Assembly: GCA_910592205.1 (NCBI GenBank)
Contig: CAJVPJ010000019.1
Span: forward strand, 1 to 64,000
Direction of reading: 5' to 3'
DNA from: Paraglomus occultum
Taxonomy: Eukaryota > Glomeromycota > Glomeromycetes > Paraglomerales > Paraglomeraceae
DNA length: 64,000 nt
In this document: in pieces, positions 38,101-50,081 of the stretch
Position numbering within the stretch: the stretch's first letter is position 1
How the letters are laid out: each line of letters opens with the position of its first letter
Notes under the pieces: model-generated
The model's database searches: none
Told to the model about the DNA's origin: nothing
Seen by the model: only the letters and a program-made list of their open reading frames with translations
Position numbers and translations under genes: made by a program

Positions 38101-41100
38101 ATGTCGAGGCGGTTGCAGAAGTCGTAGCTGAAGTAGACGCAGGGGGATGAGGCGGATGCAAAGAGGACTGGTCGTGAGTAACCGTTGCTGGTGATGCGCT
38201 TAATGGTTGTTTGATTGGCTGTGGTAGAGTATTCTCTGGAATTGTATTTGTATCTTTGGTTTGGCTTCCTGCAGTCAGTGCTCTAACAGACTCTGTTACG
38301 CTCTGCTCTTTATCTATCTCAGCCGCTTTAACCTTCGGTTCTGCTCCTTCGGACGAAATGACTTCTACTGCTCCTTTGTCTGTCTTATCATCAGTTTTCT
38401 TCTGCATGAATATGATTGGTTCGCACTTAAATTCAGGACATCTTTCAAGGCTGTTTGGATATAACATTTCTGGGTATAACCGATACTGTTGCACGGCATC
38501 TGTCTGAATGCAGTAGACGCTGAAACCATCTGATTCCGGGACGTTTACAAAGCTGATTATGAATTGATCAACCGGGAACTCAATTATGTAATCGAACTAA
38601 ACAAGTTATTAAAGTTAGTAAAATCCTAGCTATCCAAGTAACATAGACAAAACAATTCGCGTCGTAGCGAACAAGTAAAATCTTTTGACATTAATGATAT
38701 CTAACCTTTTTCTTACTTGTATCCAAGTGCACAGCAAATATAGACATTCTAACACTATTCCCTACTATCAAACACCGACTTTTCTGTTCAAACGCGACAC
38801 AATTGAACATCTTTCTTTCATTAGTTAACGCCTTTCCACTACGTCCATCTCTTGTCTCTTCTTTCGGGGGTATGTATTTAATCTCTTGAATAGCACTCTC
38901 CATTGTCGCATCGTATAATCTCAATACGCTGTTTCTGTTAGCACCAATAATAATGTAATCAAACACTGATGATTTGTTGAATAAAGACAGGCCTTCTTGA
39001 AGGTCAACGAAAAGAATTGAGGATGGTCTTTCGCCATGAAGGTTTATGCTGTGCACGACAACAGCCTCGTGTGGATTCGAAGTGAGTTGTTGAACGTCAA
39101 AAAATTTGACGTAATGACCACTGGCGGTTGCAAGAATTGTGCCGTCAGATGAGAATGCCAGGTCTTCGACTGGCTTTTTTTCCAATGCAATAGTTTAGAT
39201 CAGAATATGTCAAATTACATTGTGCCAAAAGAGTTGACTATAAGTCTTACCTCATCATATTTCTCGGTCTTGGCGACATTTGACCATATTTCTTCCTCCT
39301 TATGAGTCACACCATTTTTACCTTCAGAAACTTTTGCCACATCAATTATTCCAACCTCATTAGTATCAGTAGCAACTGCAAACACAGTTCGGTTGGGATG
39401 CCAAACAGCTCTTGTATATCTTGGTGGCCTCGGTTCGGATGCCATAGTTTTTGCGTCTAATTCAAAGACAACTTTACACGGAATTTCCTCATCTACTGTT
39501 TGTGGTGGCTCCGAGATTTCCCAAATAGTAACTGTACTAACGTCGTCAATAGCGAGAAGAAAGTGACAGTTATTGTGGCTAGAGTATTGGAGGCATACGT
39601 CAATTATTTGCGTGCCTTGGAGTCGAACGAGCGCCTTGCTTCCATATTGGATGCTTATTATTCGGACTTTACCTCCTGTCATATCAAAAGATGTTGAGAA
39701 GTGAGGTCAAATTTCACGTGATATTAAATATAAAAACTAATACAAAATAACAACCAGTGGCGAAGTTATGCCATAGAGAGAGAAAAAACAAGCCGGTTTG
39801 GTGTTTCACTAATACCAACCTTTGACTGCGTAGCATATAAAATGATCATTTGCAGCAATCAATTTCGATGTTCGATAGTCAGTATCACTTCTTATAACCC
39901 TTGTAATCGTGGTGAGTTCCAAATCTCTCGTTGATATCATTGACTCGTTCTGCTGTAACATGTCAATTACAATATCGTTTGAAGGAAGTCTCATTCCATC
40001 GGGGATATCTCCCGACAAATTCTTCCTAGTCATAGAAGCCCGTATATTCCATGCAGTGGTATCTGGCAAGGATGGCTCCATATGCGAATAGTCTGCAATT
40101 GGTTTTTCTCCAAACATTGCTGCTCCTTCAGAGGACATTTTCGCTTTTTGTCCTACCGATTGCCCTTCAGTCTTTACACTGACATTCTTATCCATACTTC
40201 CATCCGCTTTCTGACTTTGTCCCGGCGCACTTCCACCTCCCTTACTCCTTGCAGTCGTTGTCGCGGCAGCTTTTTTGAACACATTAAACGGATTTTGATA
40301 TGTAAACAGTGAATTGCCAGATGATGAGCTTGCTTTGGTCGTTGATAATAAAGTGGAAGTAGGTGGTATTGATTCGAGAGTGGTAAGCTTGTTGTAGTCA
40401 ACTACTTCTACAGAGTCGTCGCTTAATACTGCGTCGGGTGTGGGTTCTTCAGCAACCGCGACTGCGTTGGGTTCAATGGCGTCGATGGTAGTAGTAGCAT
40501 ACGTTAACGCGGATGTGGATGCGAATGTAGATGAAGATGCAAGTGTGGATGTGGATGCGGGCGTGGAAACAGGATTTGATGTGAAATTTAGATAATCTAA
40601 ACTGTGAACGTCTTGTACACGCGTTTGAGTAGTTTCACTGCCACTGTAAAATAGGAGATGCAAGACAAAACGATTAACCGGAGATGGTCGTACACGGCAA
40701 TGAAGAATGAATACAAGATCAAAAGAATTGACTTACGTTCCCTCATCCTTCTTTTCATTCTCCATCTCCATCCTTTGCGGTCCAAATAAAGCCAATTTCA
40801 GAGATTCGGTCGAGGCTCTATCGATATTCAATGTCGGATCAGCTCTAAGCGCTAGTGGTGGTGGATATGGAGGTGATCCTGGTTCTTGGGGAGTGCCACT
40901 TGATGATGTCATTGTAACAGATGTCGTCGATGACATTGAATTTGTTGAGTAAGAGGGTTGCAGATACGCCGATGGATTTATGATATTAAGAAGATTAGAT
41001 TGGTTAGGGGCGTTAAGAGAATCGGAGGAATCGGGTCGAAAAAACGGAATAGGTAAATCTGAAGGATTTGGCATTCGTGGAGGTGTTGACGTCGTTGGTG

Positions 41101-41500
41101 ATTTTGCTGGTGGCGAGACGAGCTGGGTAGATGTGATGGAGGGTGAAATTATAGGCGTGATAGTAGGTGAAATAATACTAGCGGGGGGTATTTCCGGATT
41201 TTGAACAGTAAACACGGGGGCAGCACTGAACCGTGGCGACGAAGACGGCGGCGACGAACTATCAGCACCCGTAATACTTTCGCTCTCAGTAACATTCGAA
41301 ACTGTCACTTGCACGGTCTCATTCGTTATCGTTTCAATACTATCTTCATTATCTAATCCTTCCTGAAAATTATCACTCATTTGTTGTCCGTCCTCTTGCA
41401 TCTGGTCTATCGAAGTCGTAGAGGTTTCCAAGTTATCCTGTACGTCAGGTTCAGTACTTTGTTCGTCCCGTCCTAGGAAATCTCGTATTAGACGGTACAT
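35141..41500 (-). CDS. EDC4: EDC4/Ge-1, scaffold of the mRNA decapping complex
   Basis: Eleven exons: 41500-40737, 40643-39820, 39675-39251, 39173-38706, 38596-37663, 37584-37495, 37402-37176, 37065-36411, 36207-35747, 35574-35371 and 35293-35141, for 1734 aa with all phases consistent. Order: a Ser/Pro-rich disordered N-terminus (1-~480); a WD40 propeller from ITRVIRSDTDY and AANDHFICYAVKGGKVRII through YTRAVWHPNRTVFAVATDTNEV and PVEDLAFSSDGTILATASG; a charged linker; a coiled-coil segment (SIPVAIERAVSENVSKVL, QTVEEGLQHVAERSE); and the C-terminal helical repeat typical of Ge-1 (VELRNMIDRYLDMGNFEEAF, SQLVVLSLIHHLSNELD, KLLWLEEAVAHLD). EDC4 holds Dcp1/Dcp2 in P-bodies. The N-terminus is longer than in animals. 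A TGACGTCA lies 175 bp upstream of the ATG. Confidence 0.92.
35980..36056. repeat. 24-bp tandem repeat inside EDC4
   Basis: About three copies of GGAATTATAGATGCAGTAGGTTGG-like units encode SIIPQPTA on the minus strand. It is a coding minisatellite in the Pro/Thr-rich linker before the C-terminal helical domain. Confidence 0.8.
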
Positions 41501-44500
41501 GTACCTGTGAAAATTCTAAAAAAATACGTCTGTTGCCGTAGGTTCCACTATCGTGAACGACGGCAAAAAAACAGGGTATGTGTCAAAAAGCCTGTGTGAG
41601 AGTTTTTGCAGTGTTTGAACGACGGTTTTGGAGTAATAATAATGTGATGTCATAAATTTGGGGGGTCAACCATGTGACGTCACGGAACGAAGCAGTCTTA
41701 GTATTTGTGGACGGATGCCAGGTTTCTGGTTGATTTGAATGATGGAAAAACAGATTGAAAAAAATAATAAACGGTTTTTATCCTAACTGGTATTGGCTAA
41801 GAGAACGTCGCATTGACCAACCTACACCAATACAAGCACATAATAAACATCTATTTGTATGGTTTATACGAAATCTCTTGTATCATATTAAAATACACAC
41901 AAAGAAGGCTGTTGACGAGATTTCGCATATCAAAAAGATTACAATGAATATAATGTGGATGATTCGTATATCTGTTAGCAGTCTGCGTAGACATACATCA
42001 AAAATTAAGAATGGTTCTTACATACTCATGCTAATTAACTGTTTTCCATGAAAGGAAAGATGTACAAAACTCTATCTGTAAACTACTACATCGAGTATAG
42101 TGTACGCCATTGTAAGAATAATTCGGTGCGCAAACAGACCAAAAACACAGTGCGTAACAATATCAATCCGATAGCGCATTAGGACATATCGCATTCTATA
42201 CCATTGTTCACGAATTAAGAAATTTATATGTACGAAGTATTGCACAGTTGTAATTCATTCAATTCCAAAATTCTTTATATCAAAATACTTAACTTTTGGA
42301 CCACTTTATTAGTTGCCTAGATAAAATGTGTTGCGATGAACAAAAGAATACCCAATTTTCTGATTTGGTGCTCTTGAAAAGCATTACGTAGCTTTATTTT
42401 TAAATTGATAAAAGTTTTTATTTACTTAAGGCAAATAATAATATTCAGTAGTTTTTTTATTTACAACAAATTCGTTGGGTATAATAATAACATGTTGTGG
42501 CATATTTTTTCGCAAAATTAATTGTACATTTGTAACAGTAGGCTGCAAAAATCCATGTGTCTAGCTAGTTTGTTTTACCGAAATAAACTTATTATCAAAC
42601 TCATTCATGTGCTAAAGCAGAAAGTTGGGTTTTGTTAATTCATTATACTGCCTATCTTGACGCGTTATACATTAATATTTTACTCAGACAACTAATAAAG
42701 TAAGTGATCCAAAAGTTAAGCTTTTTTTTTCAAACTTTATCTACCAAATTTATAAAGGTAAATAAATTACGACCGTGTCTTCCCACTTTTCCAAATAGTA
42801 AGATAATATTCACTTTTACAAAACAATTTAATCACAATTTTGTAAACACTTAGTATTTTTTATTATCTCCTCAATTATTTCTATCGAGGAAATTATTTCA
42901 GATAAATTAAAAAATTATTATTACGGACAATTAATAATTAATAATCGATGGATCAATTACTCTCACTGATATCAGGAAAGAGTTGTGCTATAGAACGAGA
43001 TTAATTAAACACGTAGTTTCTAACAAAATTTAAGATTGCAACTTCCGAGCGTACACTCTAAATGCGCGTCGGTGTAATATTTTTTAATAACGATAAAATA
43101 AAAAGTAATAAAGAAGAGACAAATTTAGCAATATTATTAATCCCTGTTATAATTTTAGTATGTAATGTAATAATAACAAACAAAGTCATTTATGTCAAAT
43201 AAATTAACATTTTATAATCTGATTAACAAAAACATTATTACACATCTTGCTCTTGTTCTTGCAAGCGAATTTATTTCAATATTTTTTCAACGTAAGACTG
43301 ATTGCCTTTGCTGCTTCTCGTAGTATTTAATCTATATGACACATTTTTTATGGTTCAATTATGTTAGTGTCAGTAACGTTAGATTTTAGTCTTATTGTTA
43401 CAATCTAACCATCACCTGGATAGACTCGAGTTGATTAACATTTTGTACAACACCCTTGGCCAAAAACCAAGACTTGCTTCTTGCATAAAAGTTATCTTTT
43501 TATTATCTCTTATTGCAAATAAAATAGTTATCATAAAAGTTGTCATACAGCATTGATAACCATTAAACTGTGCAGCCGTGCGATCGGATTTAGAGATTTG
43601 CGGAAAATATTTTGTTTAATTATATGCCTTTTATATTCGTTTTAAAGAAGCTGTCAACTAGTTTCACAAGCGAGAAAATAATGTTTTACAGAAATATCGT
43701 ACTGACTATCTGAAAAAATCTGGCTACGTTATCTACAGTGTGTCACGAAAAAAAGCTCTTCGACACGTATACTTTACGCGATATTAATTATTTGTTCTAC
43801 TTTGTTTATACATTGATGTAAACTACTTGCGGTTGTTTTACAAGTTCAACCTTTGTTTGCTCAACCATAGCTTTTTGCTACTATAGAATATCTCGATCAA
43901 CGTTGAATAGGCAGTACTGGTCTGTCAATAGCTAATCAAAACTAAGTAGAAAAAAATTGTGTGAAAGTTTATACTCAAAATCAACATTTACTGAATCAAT
44001 CAAACAAAACATAAGCTAATTACAGGAATATTTGCGGAAAAAATATTATATTAAATTTATGGCAATAAAACCTTGTCATAAGCTATTAATTCATTACTCT
44101 AACTATTGTAGTACAACACATTTGCAATTATACTCCACAAGTGTTTGAACTCTGACTTGACAAGGTAAAGTTTGTAAGATACTGTTTGCTGTTAAGAATA
44201 CTTAAGATCTTATGTTTTGTTTTAGAGAATATTGCCTATAGCAATGTTTCCGAATACACCTAATACTAAGGAGGAAAAACTACTAAATACACTAATCCAA
44301 TTAAGGCTAAGTTTGGGAAAGCTATCACAGCAAAAAATAAAAGTTGCAGGAAATTTTTATTACGGAGAGGAAGCTATTATTATAGAGTTGATGTTCCTTC
44401 AAAATGCATTTATTTGAGTATTCTAAATTCAAGGCGAATACAATACCACGTTGAACTGAGCATAATTAAGATTGACATTTCGTTAACATATTACACCTGA

Positions 44501-47500
44501 TTTGAGTTTTTCAGGAATGCTGAATATCAATATAAATTGCAACAATATATTGTGTTTGATACACATCCCTTTCTTAGTTTAATAACACGAGATTCGATCG
44601 CAGTGACTCAAAGTCATGATTGATTATCCTTATATGTTAGTCACTCTCGAGTACAATCTGCGCCATGTTTTCGTTGACACGTTTCTTTTTGAACTTTCTT
44701 GCTTTTAGACGTAAAAGCGCCTATGCTTATTAATTTGTATGGCTTGTGACAATTACGCATCCTGCGACAAGCTTAGCCAGACACTATACGAAAAGGTTCA
44801 AAACCCGTATTATTATAATAAATTTATGAAAAACCCACACTTTTGTATAAGAGAGAGACGTCTTTGATTAGACGTTATGTTGAAGTTTAGTCATTATACA
44901 ATAAAGTGAACAGTCGTTCGTCTATTTGAAAATCAGATGTAATCTTTAAACTTTCTTGTTTGGCTGATTTCCCACAGACGTCTGGGTCACAAAGTTTCTC
45001 GAACAAGTATTATTGTTACTAAAGTGACTTTGCTGCCAATGGGGAAGTTTCCTATCTGTTTAAATGACAAAAGGGCTACCTCTTATTTGCACTTGGACCC
45101 CGAGTTAACATTAAACATAATCGAATGTAAAATCATATTATAGTTTTCAAGTTCTGATATTCCACGGCTAAAGTATCTAATTATTTATGTATTCCGCCGT
45201 TAGTTAGGTTCAACAAATGATCAAATATGGCTAATAACCGGGCAGGGGCCTGTATATAAATGGAACGCAAGTCATTTGCAGAACATCAAATTTGCTTAGG
45301 GTGATACACGATCATGATAACCATAGTAATGAAGGTTTGGCGAAATCGAAGACTATTGGATTTGGGGATAGAACATTGAGATACGTTTGCAGAGTACTGA
45401 TACAGAAACTGATACAATAGAAACAATCTGAGAGTGCTGCATGGTCCAAAAGACAGGTTTCGATATCAGTATCCTCTATAAATCAAAAGTTAATTAGACA
45501 ATGTTCGCTAACTGGTCGCAATAAATATTAACGACATATCTCCGGTATATTGTTAATATTATTGTCAGCTGTATTAATGCATATAATTACTTTTTTAATT
45601 AACAGGACTAGGTAAACGCACTAACGCTAAGAATGTAAGACTGCTTGTATACGTAATACATTCGGATGGGGATAACATCGCAACGCACCGCCGATCATTA
45701 ATGCAATTAATCCGATTACGGTTGAGTGAAATATGGTTAGCTCGTCAGTTTAAACCCCATTTACATCAGGTTTGTTTTCAATCTGAAAAATATGACTACA
45801 AGTCAGGTGGCGAGTCAAAGTTACGTCATATCAATAAGAGGCAGTAATAATTACAAAATTACATACGAGTATAGCGTGTAGAGTGTAACGCATCTTTTTT
45901 AACTAACGATTTGGCTTGTAGTCATGTGATTTATAAAACCTTTAGCGGATTAAACGCCTAAAGCCTTGATTGGATTGAAAAAGTGGGACACGGCACGTTC
46001 TTTTGGAGAAAATCGTGGGAATATATAACTATACAAACATTTATTAATGTGATTATTTATATTATCAAATCTTATTATTATATTACGTAATACAATGATA
46101 TAATAGTAACTAATGATATAATGCCAACCATTGGACATGACCGAAGAATTTTAATTACCATCTCGGATTACAATTACAAATAAACATTCAATTAGGTATG
46201 GGAGGACGGTGAGGAAAAATGAATGAAACCTGACTTGTTTAACATGACTATCACAATTCTATTGGTTCCGCTTTGATGAGTATACGAGTTTAAGCATGTT
46301 CTATTTAAAAAACATTTTACAAAGGTTAAAACATCACCAGCATACAACAGAACGTCTATGTCTTGGCGATTATTCCATGGATTATTCTATCGTCTGAACA
46401 TCCGCATGAGCCGAAGCAAGCTCTTGTTAGCGCATCGGCGTTGCTTGTTCTTACAAATCGTACCGATTTCTTCTTACATGTTGTTATTACAAACTTTGTG
46501 TTTTGCTATTGTTGTATTAACTTTGTCATTAATTAAAAATGCCTCTCTGGATGCAAATTGAAAATACGGATTCTATGCATGAACACAAAAATCCAGGAAA
46601 GGGTTTTCTAAAAGCTATTTCGACAACAAAGTGTTTGTCTCATTTACTATAAAGTTTATTTTAACCATCAAGACCCGCTATGTCCGAATCGGTCCCAAAA
46701 TAGATTCGCACTGTCAGAATCCCACGCGAGCTTAAACCGGCGGGGAAATAATCATTACAGCGAAGGCAAGCAGATATTAATATGCACTTGTAATCGGTTT
46801 AAATCCTGTTTAGACGCTTTTCGTCTCCATTATCGCCCACGTCATATATTTATCCTCTGTTATTTGCAATCTAAACCCAACTCGTCCACGAGCGGCAAAA
46901 ACGGTAACATTAAACGGACCACAATGTCACACTATTGTCACATTCCGCCTCAATAAGTCGTCCTATTCCTTCCCATCTCATTTCTCTATAAACACTAGCC
47001 GGCCAGCAATAACAGTTCATCACTGTGCGTATCGTACTACTCTCCTTATCCCCTCCCCTCCTCTCTCTCTCTCTATCTCCGACCACAACTAAAGTCTCTT
47101 TACTTCAATAAAGGACAGAACATTCTTTACTTTACTCCTTTCATTTTACATTCGTCACTCACTTACTATATATATTTGATGCTCTGTTGTTCATTATTTT
47201 AACACTTATACTGTTGGCTGAGTTTATCAATAGTAGGTAATTATACATATATACTTATATACACACAAATATATATATAAATATTACACCCCATTCCAAT
47301 AACTTTCTCTCTTTATATTCACTGTCCCGTTTGTGGATATATTATTATTGGAATCCAACTAGAGTCCATATAGTCCACTCGGCCTTAACTGCTGTCGATA
47401 TTATACGACAGATACCTACATACACACACTCTTTTGTATCTTTGGCATATCTCAAGTCTTTTTACTTTGCGACCTAGCAAACACGTCACTCCTACGAATA

Positions 47501-47936
47501 GAAGAGATAATAATACGGATATTTAAGAATAAGTAATAAGAACTTAGAAAAAGTACACCGACAAGTACTCTCACTATCAACTAACTAGAAAGTGCCATCT
47601 GTAACTGCTCCACATACCTACTGTCCCTTCGGTATATATATTCTATAACTTATTATTTTCTCTGTTATCGGTTATTTTGTTCTCTTCAAAAATACCTGTT
47701 TCATTGATAATATAATCTGACTCATTTCCTTAAATAACTCGTTCTATACAACGATCTCCTATATTCCTCGCATGTTCAATACTCACTCTAATCTGCCATC
47801 ACCCAATTTTAGATTCACTTACACAAGTCTACCGAGTGCCTCCCTTAAAGTTTTCTGCGAAAACAACGACTACTCCCCCTCGTCCATTTAATACCATATT
47901 CTTACGAACACTATCGTTGTTACCGCCGTCACGCCA
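41501..47936. other. 6.4-kb gene-poor AT-rich region
   Basis: Open frames here (such as 41755-42051, 44232-44417 and 46358-46561) are short, mostly without introns or recognisable content, and very AT-biased. The last ~900 bp, before the SAP gene, becomes pyrimidine-rich with CT and TA runs (47050-47280), consistent with a long promoter or 5' leader. No tRNA or transposase trace was seen. Confidence 0.5.
41675..41682. promoter_or_regulatory. Perfect CRE-type site (TGACGTCA) upstream of EDC4
   Basis: TGACGTCA, the consensus palindrome for CREB/ATF bZIP factors, sits 175 bp upstream of the EDC4 ATG. A near match (TGATGTCA) lies about 30 bp further upstream at 41645-41652. Function is inferred from position only. 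Confidence 0.4.
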
Positions 47937-50081
47937 ATGTACTCCCACCGAAACCACTCTGAAAGTCTTCTCACTCAGCCATTTCATCCTCCGGCTGATG
48001 AGCTTGTCGACCAGGGGTTTATACAAGACCAACTACAACAGCAACCCCCTTATGGCCAAGAGCAATTAGATGATATCAATTTCAACACGTCCCAGCTAAT
48101 GCTCTCCTCCAATGCTTTCGCGCTACAGGCATTGGATGGTAGTATGCCGCAGAGTGCTCTACCTGCTGAATGGCCACTTTACTCGGACGCATTAACCGGA
48201 ATGGCCGATGCCACTGTTTATGATGCCGACTTGATGACTGATAATCAAATGATCAGCGACCCTTCCTGGCAGCTCATATCATCGCAGCAGACCTCTCAGC
48301 TCGCTGAATCGCCAACTCCATCTCTTTCAAACAATCCAAACATGATCGTCAATGACCAACTGCCCAGAGCTCAGACCCCGGGTCCACATCCCAGGATAAA
48401 CGCACCCCATTACTTGCACATGCGTCGTCGCAGTCTTTCAGCAGACAACATACATGCGCTGGCAAAATACCAGGCGAGAAAGACCGCATTTGGGAATCAG
48501 CAGCAATCGACAGGCCAATTTGACCGTTCTCAGTTTGCGCGTACTCAAACTGTAGCCGAAGTTATTGAGACTGAAGATCAATTACAGTCTCATGGCATAA
48601 AATTGGAACAGCAAGCTGCCTTTTCAGCCAATATGGTCATCGACCCTCAGATTACCAGCAATGGCAATTGTCAAGCTAACGATAACGAACAACAACCATT
48701 GTCGTCAAACAGTCCTCATACGTCAAACCCTTCCACACCAGACGAGCAAATCAAACACGCACAAAAGCAGTCAGAATACAAGTTCAAAATCAGATTGGAT
48801 AAGAAGCCCCAGAAAATGCCCAATATCCATGTTGCAGCAACAACCCCAAATATCCTCTCCGCTGCTCAATCAAGGATCATGATGCCAAGCGTTATCAGTG
48901 CTCTATCCAGTGGAATGGAATTGGGCTCTTCCATTTCTACTCCAAGTACTCCGACATTCTCACCTGATAACGGATCTCATGTAGACAACAAGCCGTCGGC
49001 TCCTCCTCGGCGTGGTCATACACGCAAGAGATCCCTTTCTGCACCACAAGCGTTTAATCCCCAGGGGATACCCGGCGCTATGCCTCTTCAAAGTGTCCAG
49101 CCGTTTCCATTCAATGTCTCGCCGACTCCCCGTAGAATTAATGCCTTGCCTATTCAAATTGCAAGGACTCACAAAAATAGTTATAACAGCACACCAATGT
49201 CGTCGGAAGAATATCAGAGGAAATTGGACGAAGAGTTGGAAAAGGTTGATTTTGAGGATATTACTGTGAGCGAATTGAAAGACATGTTACGTCAAAGGGG
49301 TAAACCCGCAACTGGAAAGAAGGCAGTTTTGATGCAAAGGTTGCAAGAAGAAATGGATCATCTAAAGGCTAAACAAAATCAACAGCAACAAAATAAACAG
49401 AATCATCAAAATTCACAAAATCAACCGAATCAGCAGCAGCAGGCAGTCAAGCCTAAACCCCAACAGCTTGGCAACACTGGTAATATCAACTTGACTAATG
49501 GTCAATTTGGTCAAATGATTTCGTCCCCAACATCGCCGTCTGGCATATCACTTCAGCACAGCCTGGGTAATCTCCACATTTCTAGCCCGCCGGCTCATTC
49601 TCGACGCTACAGCCCGTACACCAGCGTTAGCATTCCGAACAGTCCTAGGATGCATCCGAACCGAGCGTCAGCTGGATTTAACGGTGGAAGCTTTCCATTT
49701 AACGAGGACTGGCAGTTCAACAATGCAGCTATCCCCAGTCCCGGTTTTGTAGGTCAAGCAAATACGCCAATGGATGAACAAGCTGTTTTCATGCTTATGA
49801 TGGACAATCAACAAACATCGCCCCAACAAGACTATTTTGGTCCACAAGAGCCATCCTCCGCTCCCGCTACCACCACAGAATTCGATCCATATCAAACGCC
49901 ATCTTCAGCACCTGCCACTACTACGGAATTTGAAGGATTTCAACAGTCTGCGCAATCTGCACAGACTGTAAACAGGGAATTTGTTGATCCTTTGTATATG
50001 AATATGGATGTACCCATTGGTATGATGGATGTTAATTATAATGATGATAGAATTTTCTACCAAAAATTTTACGGTCAATAA
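47937..50081 (+). CDS. SAP-domain nuclear protein
   Basis: Single exon, 714 aa. The one clear domain is a SAP motif at about 438-472: ITVSELKDMLRQRGKPATGK followed by KAVLMQRLQEEM. SAP domains bind AT-rich scaffold-attachment DNA and occur in chromatin and RNA-processing factors. The rest is low-complexity: a Gln/Asn-rich tract after the SAP (about 478-515), Pro/Ser segments, and two basic-directed kinase sites (RRRSLSADN and RKRSLSAPQ) that look like PKA-type sites or possible 14-3-3 sites. Near the C-terminus two related 16-residue blocks (SSAPATTTEFDPYQTP, SSAPATTTEFEGFQQS) form a short duplication. A DNA-linked regulator is the likely role. The pyrimidine-rich leader upstream suggests a long 5' UTR. 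Confidence 0.8.
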   Translation: MYSHRNHSESLLTQPFHPPADELVDQGFIQDQLQQQPPYGQEQLDDINFNTSQLMLSSNAFALQALDGSMPQSALPAEWPLYSDALTGMADATVYDADLMTDNQMISDPSWQLISSQQTSQLAESPTPSLSNNPNMIVNDQLPRAQTPGPHPRINAPHYLHMRRRSLSADNIHALAKYQARKTAFGNQQQSTGQFDRSQFARTQTVAEVIETEDQLQSHGIKLEQQAAFSANMVIDPQITSNGNCQANDNEQQPLSSNSPHTSNPSTPDEQIKHAQKQSEYKFKIRLDKKPQKMPNIHVAATTPNILSAAQSRIMMPSVISALSSGMELGSSISTPSTPTFSPDNGSHVDNKPSAPPRRGHTRKRSLSAPQAFNPQGIPGAMPLQSVQPFPFNVSPTPRRINALPIQIARTHKNSYNSTPMSSEEYQRKLDEELEKVDFEDITVSELKDMLRQRGKPATGKKAVLMQRLQEEMDHLKAKQNQQQQNKQNHQNSQNQPNQQQQAVKPKPQQLGNTGNINLTNGQFGQMISSPTSPSGISLQHSLGNLHISSPPAHSRRYSPYTSVSIPNSPRMHPNRASAGFNGGSFPFNEDWQFNNAAIPSPGFVGQANTPMDEQAVFMLMMDNQQTSPQQDYFGPQEPSSAPATTTEFDPYQTPSSAPATTTEFEGFQQSAQSAQTVNREFVDPLYMNMDVPIGMMDVNYNDDRIFYQKFYGQ

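Noticed and set aside
41755-42051. 98-codon plus-strand frame
   Set aside because: Starts with TTG, has strong Lys/Ile bias typical of AT-rich noise, and shows no domain.
44232-44417. 61-codon frame in the gene-poor region
   Set aside because: AT-biased, isolated, and without recognisable features or nearby exons.
46740-46830. B-box-like sequence (GGTTTAAATCC) suggesting a tRNA
   Set aside because: No matching A box or cloverleaf arms upstream, so no tRNA can be folded by eye.
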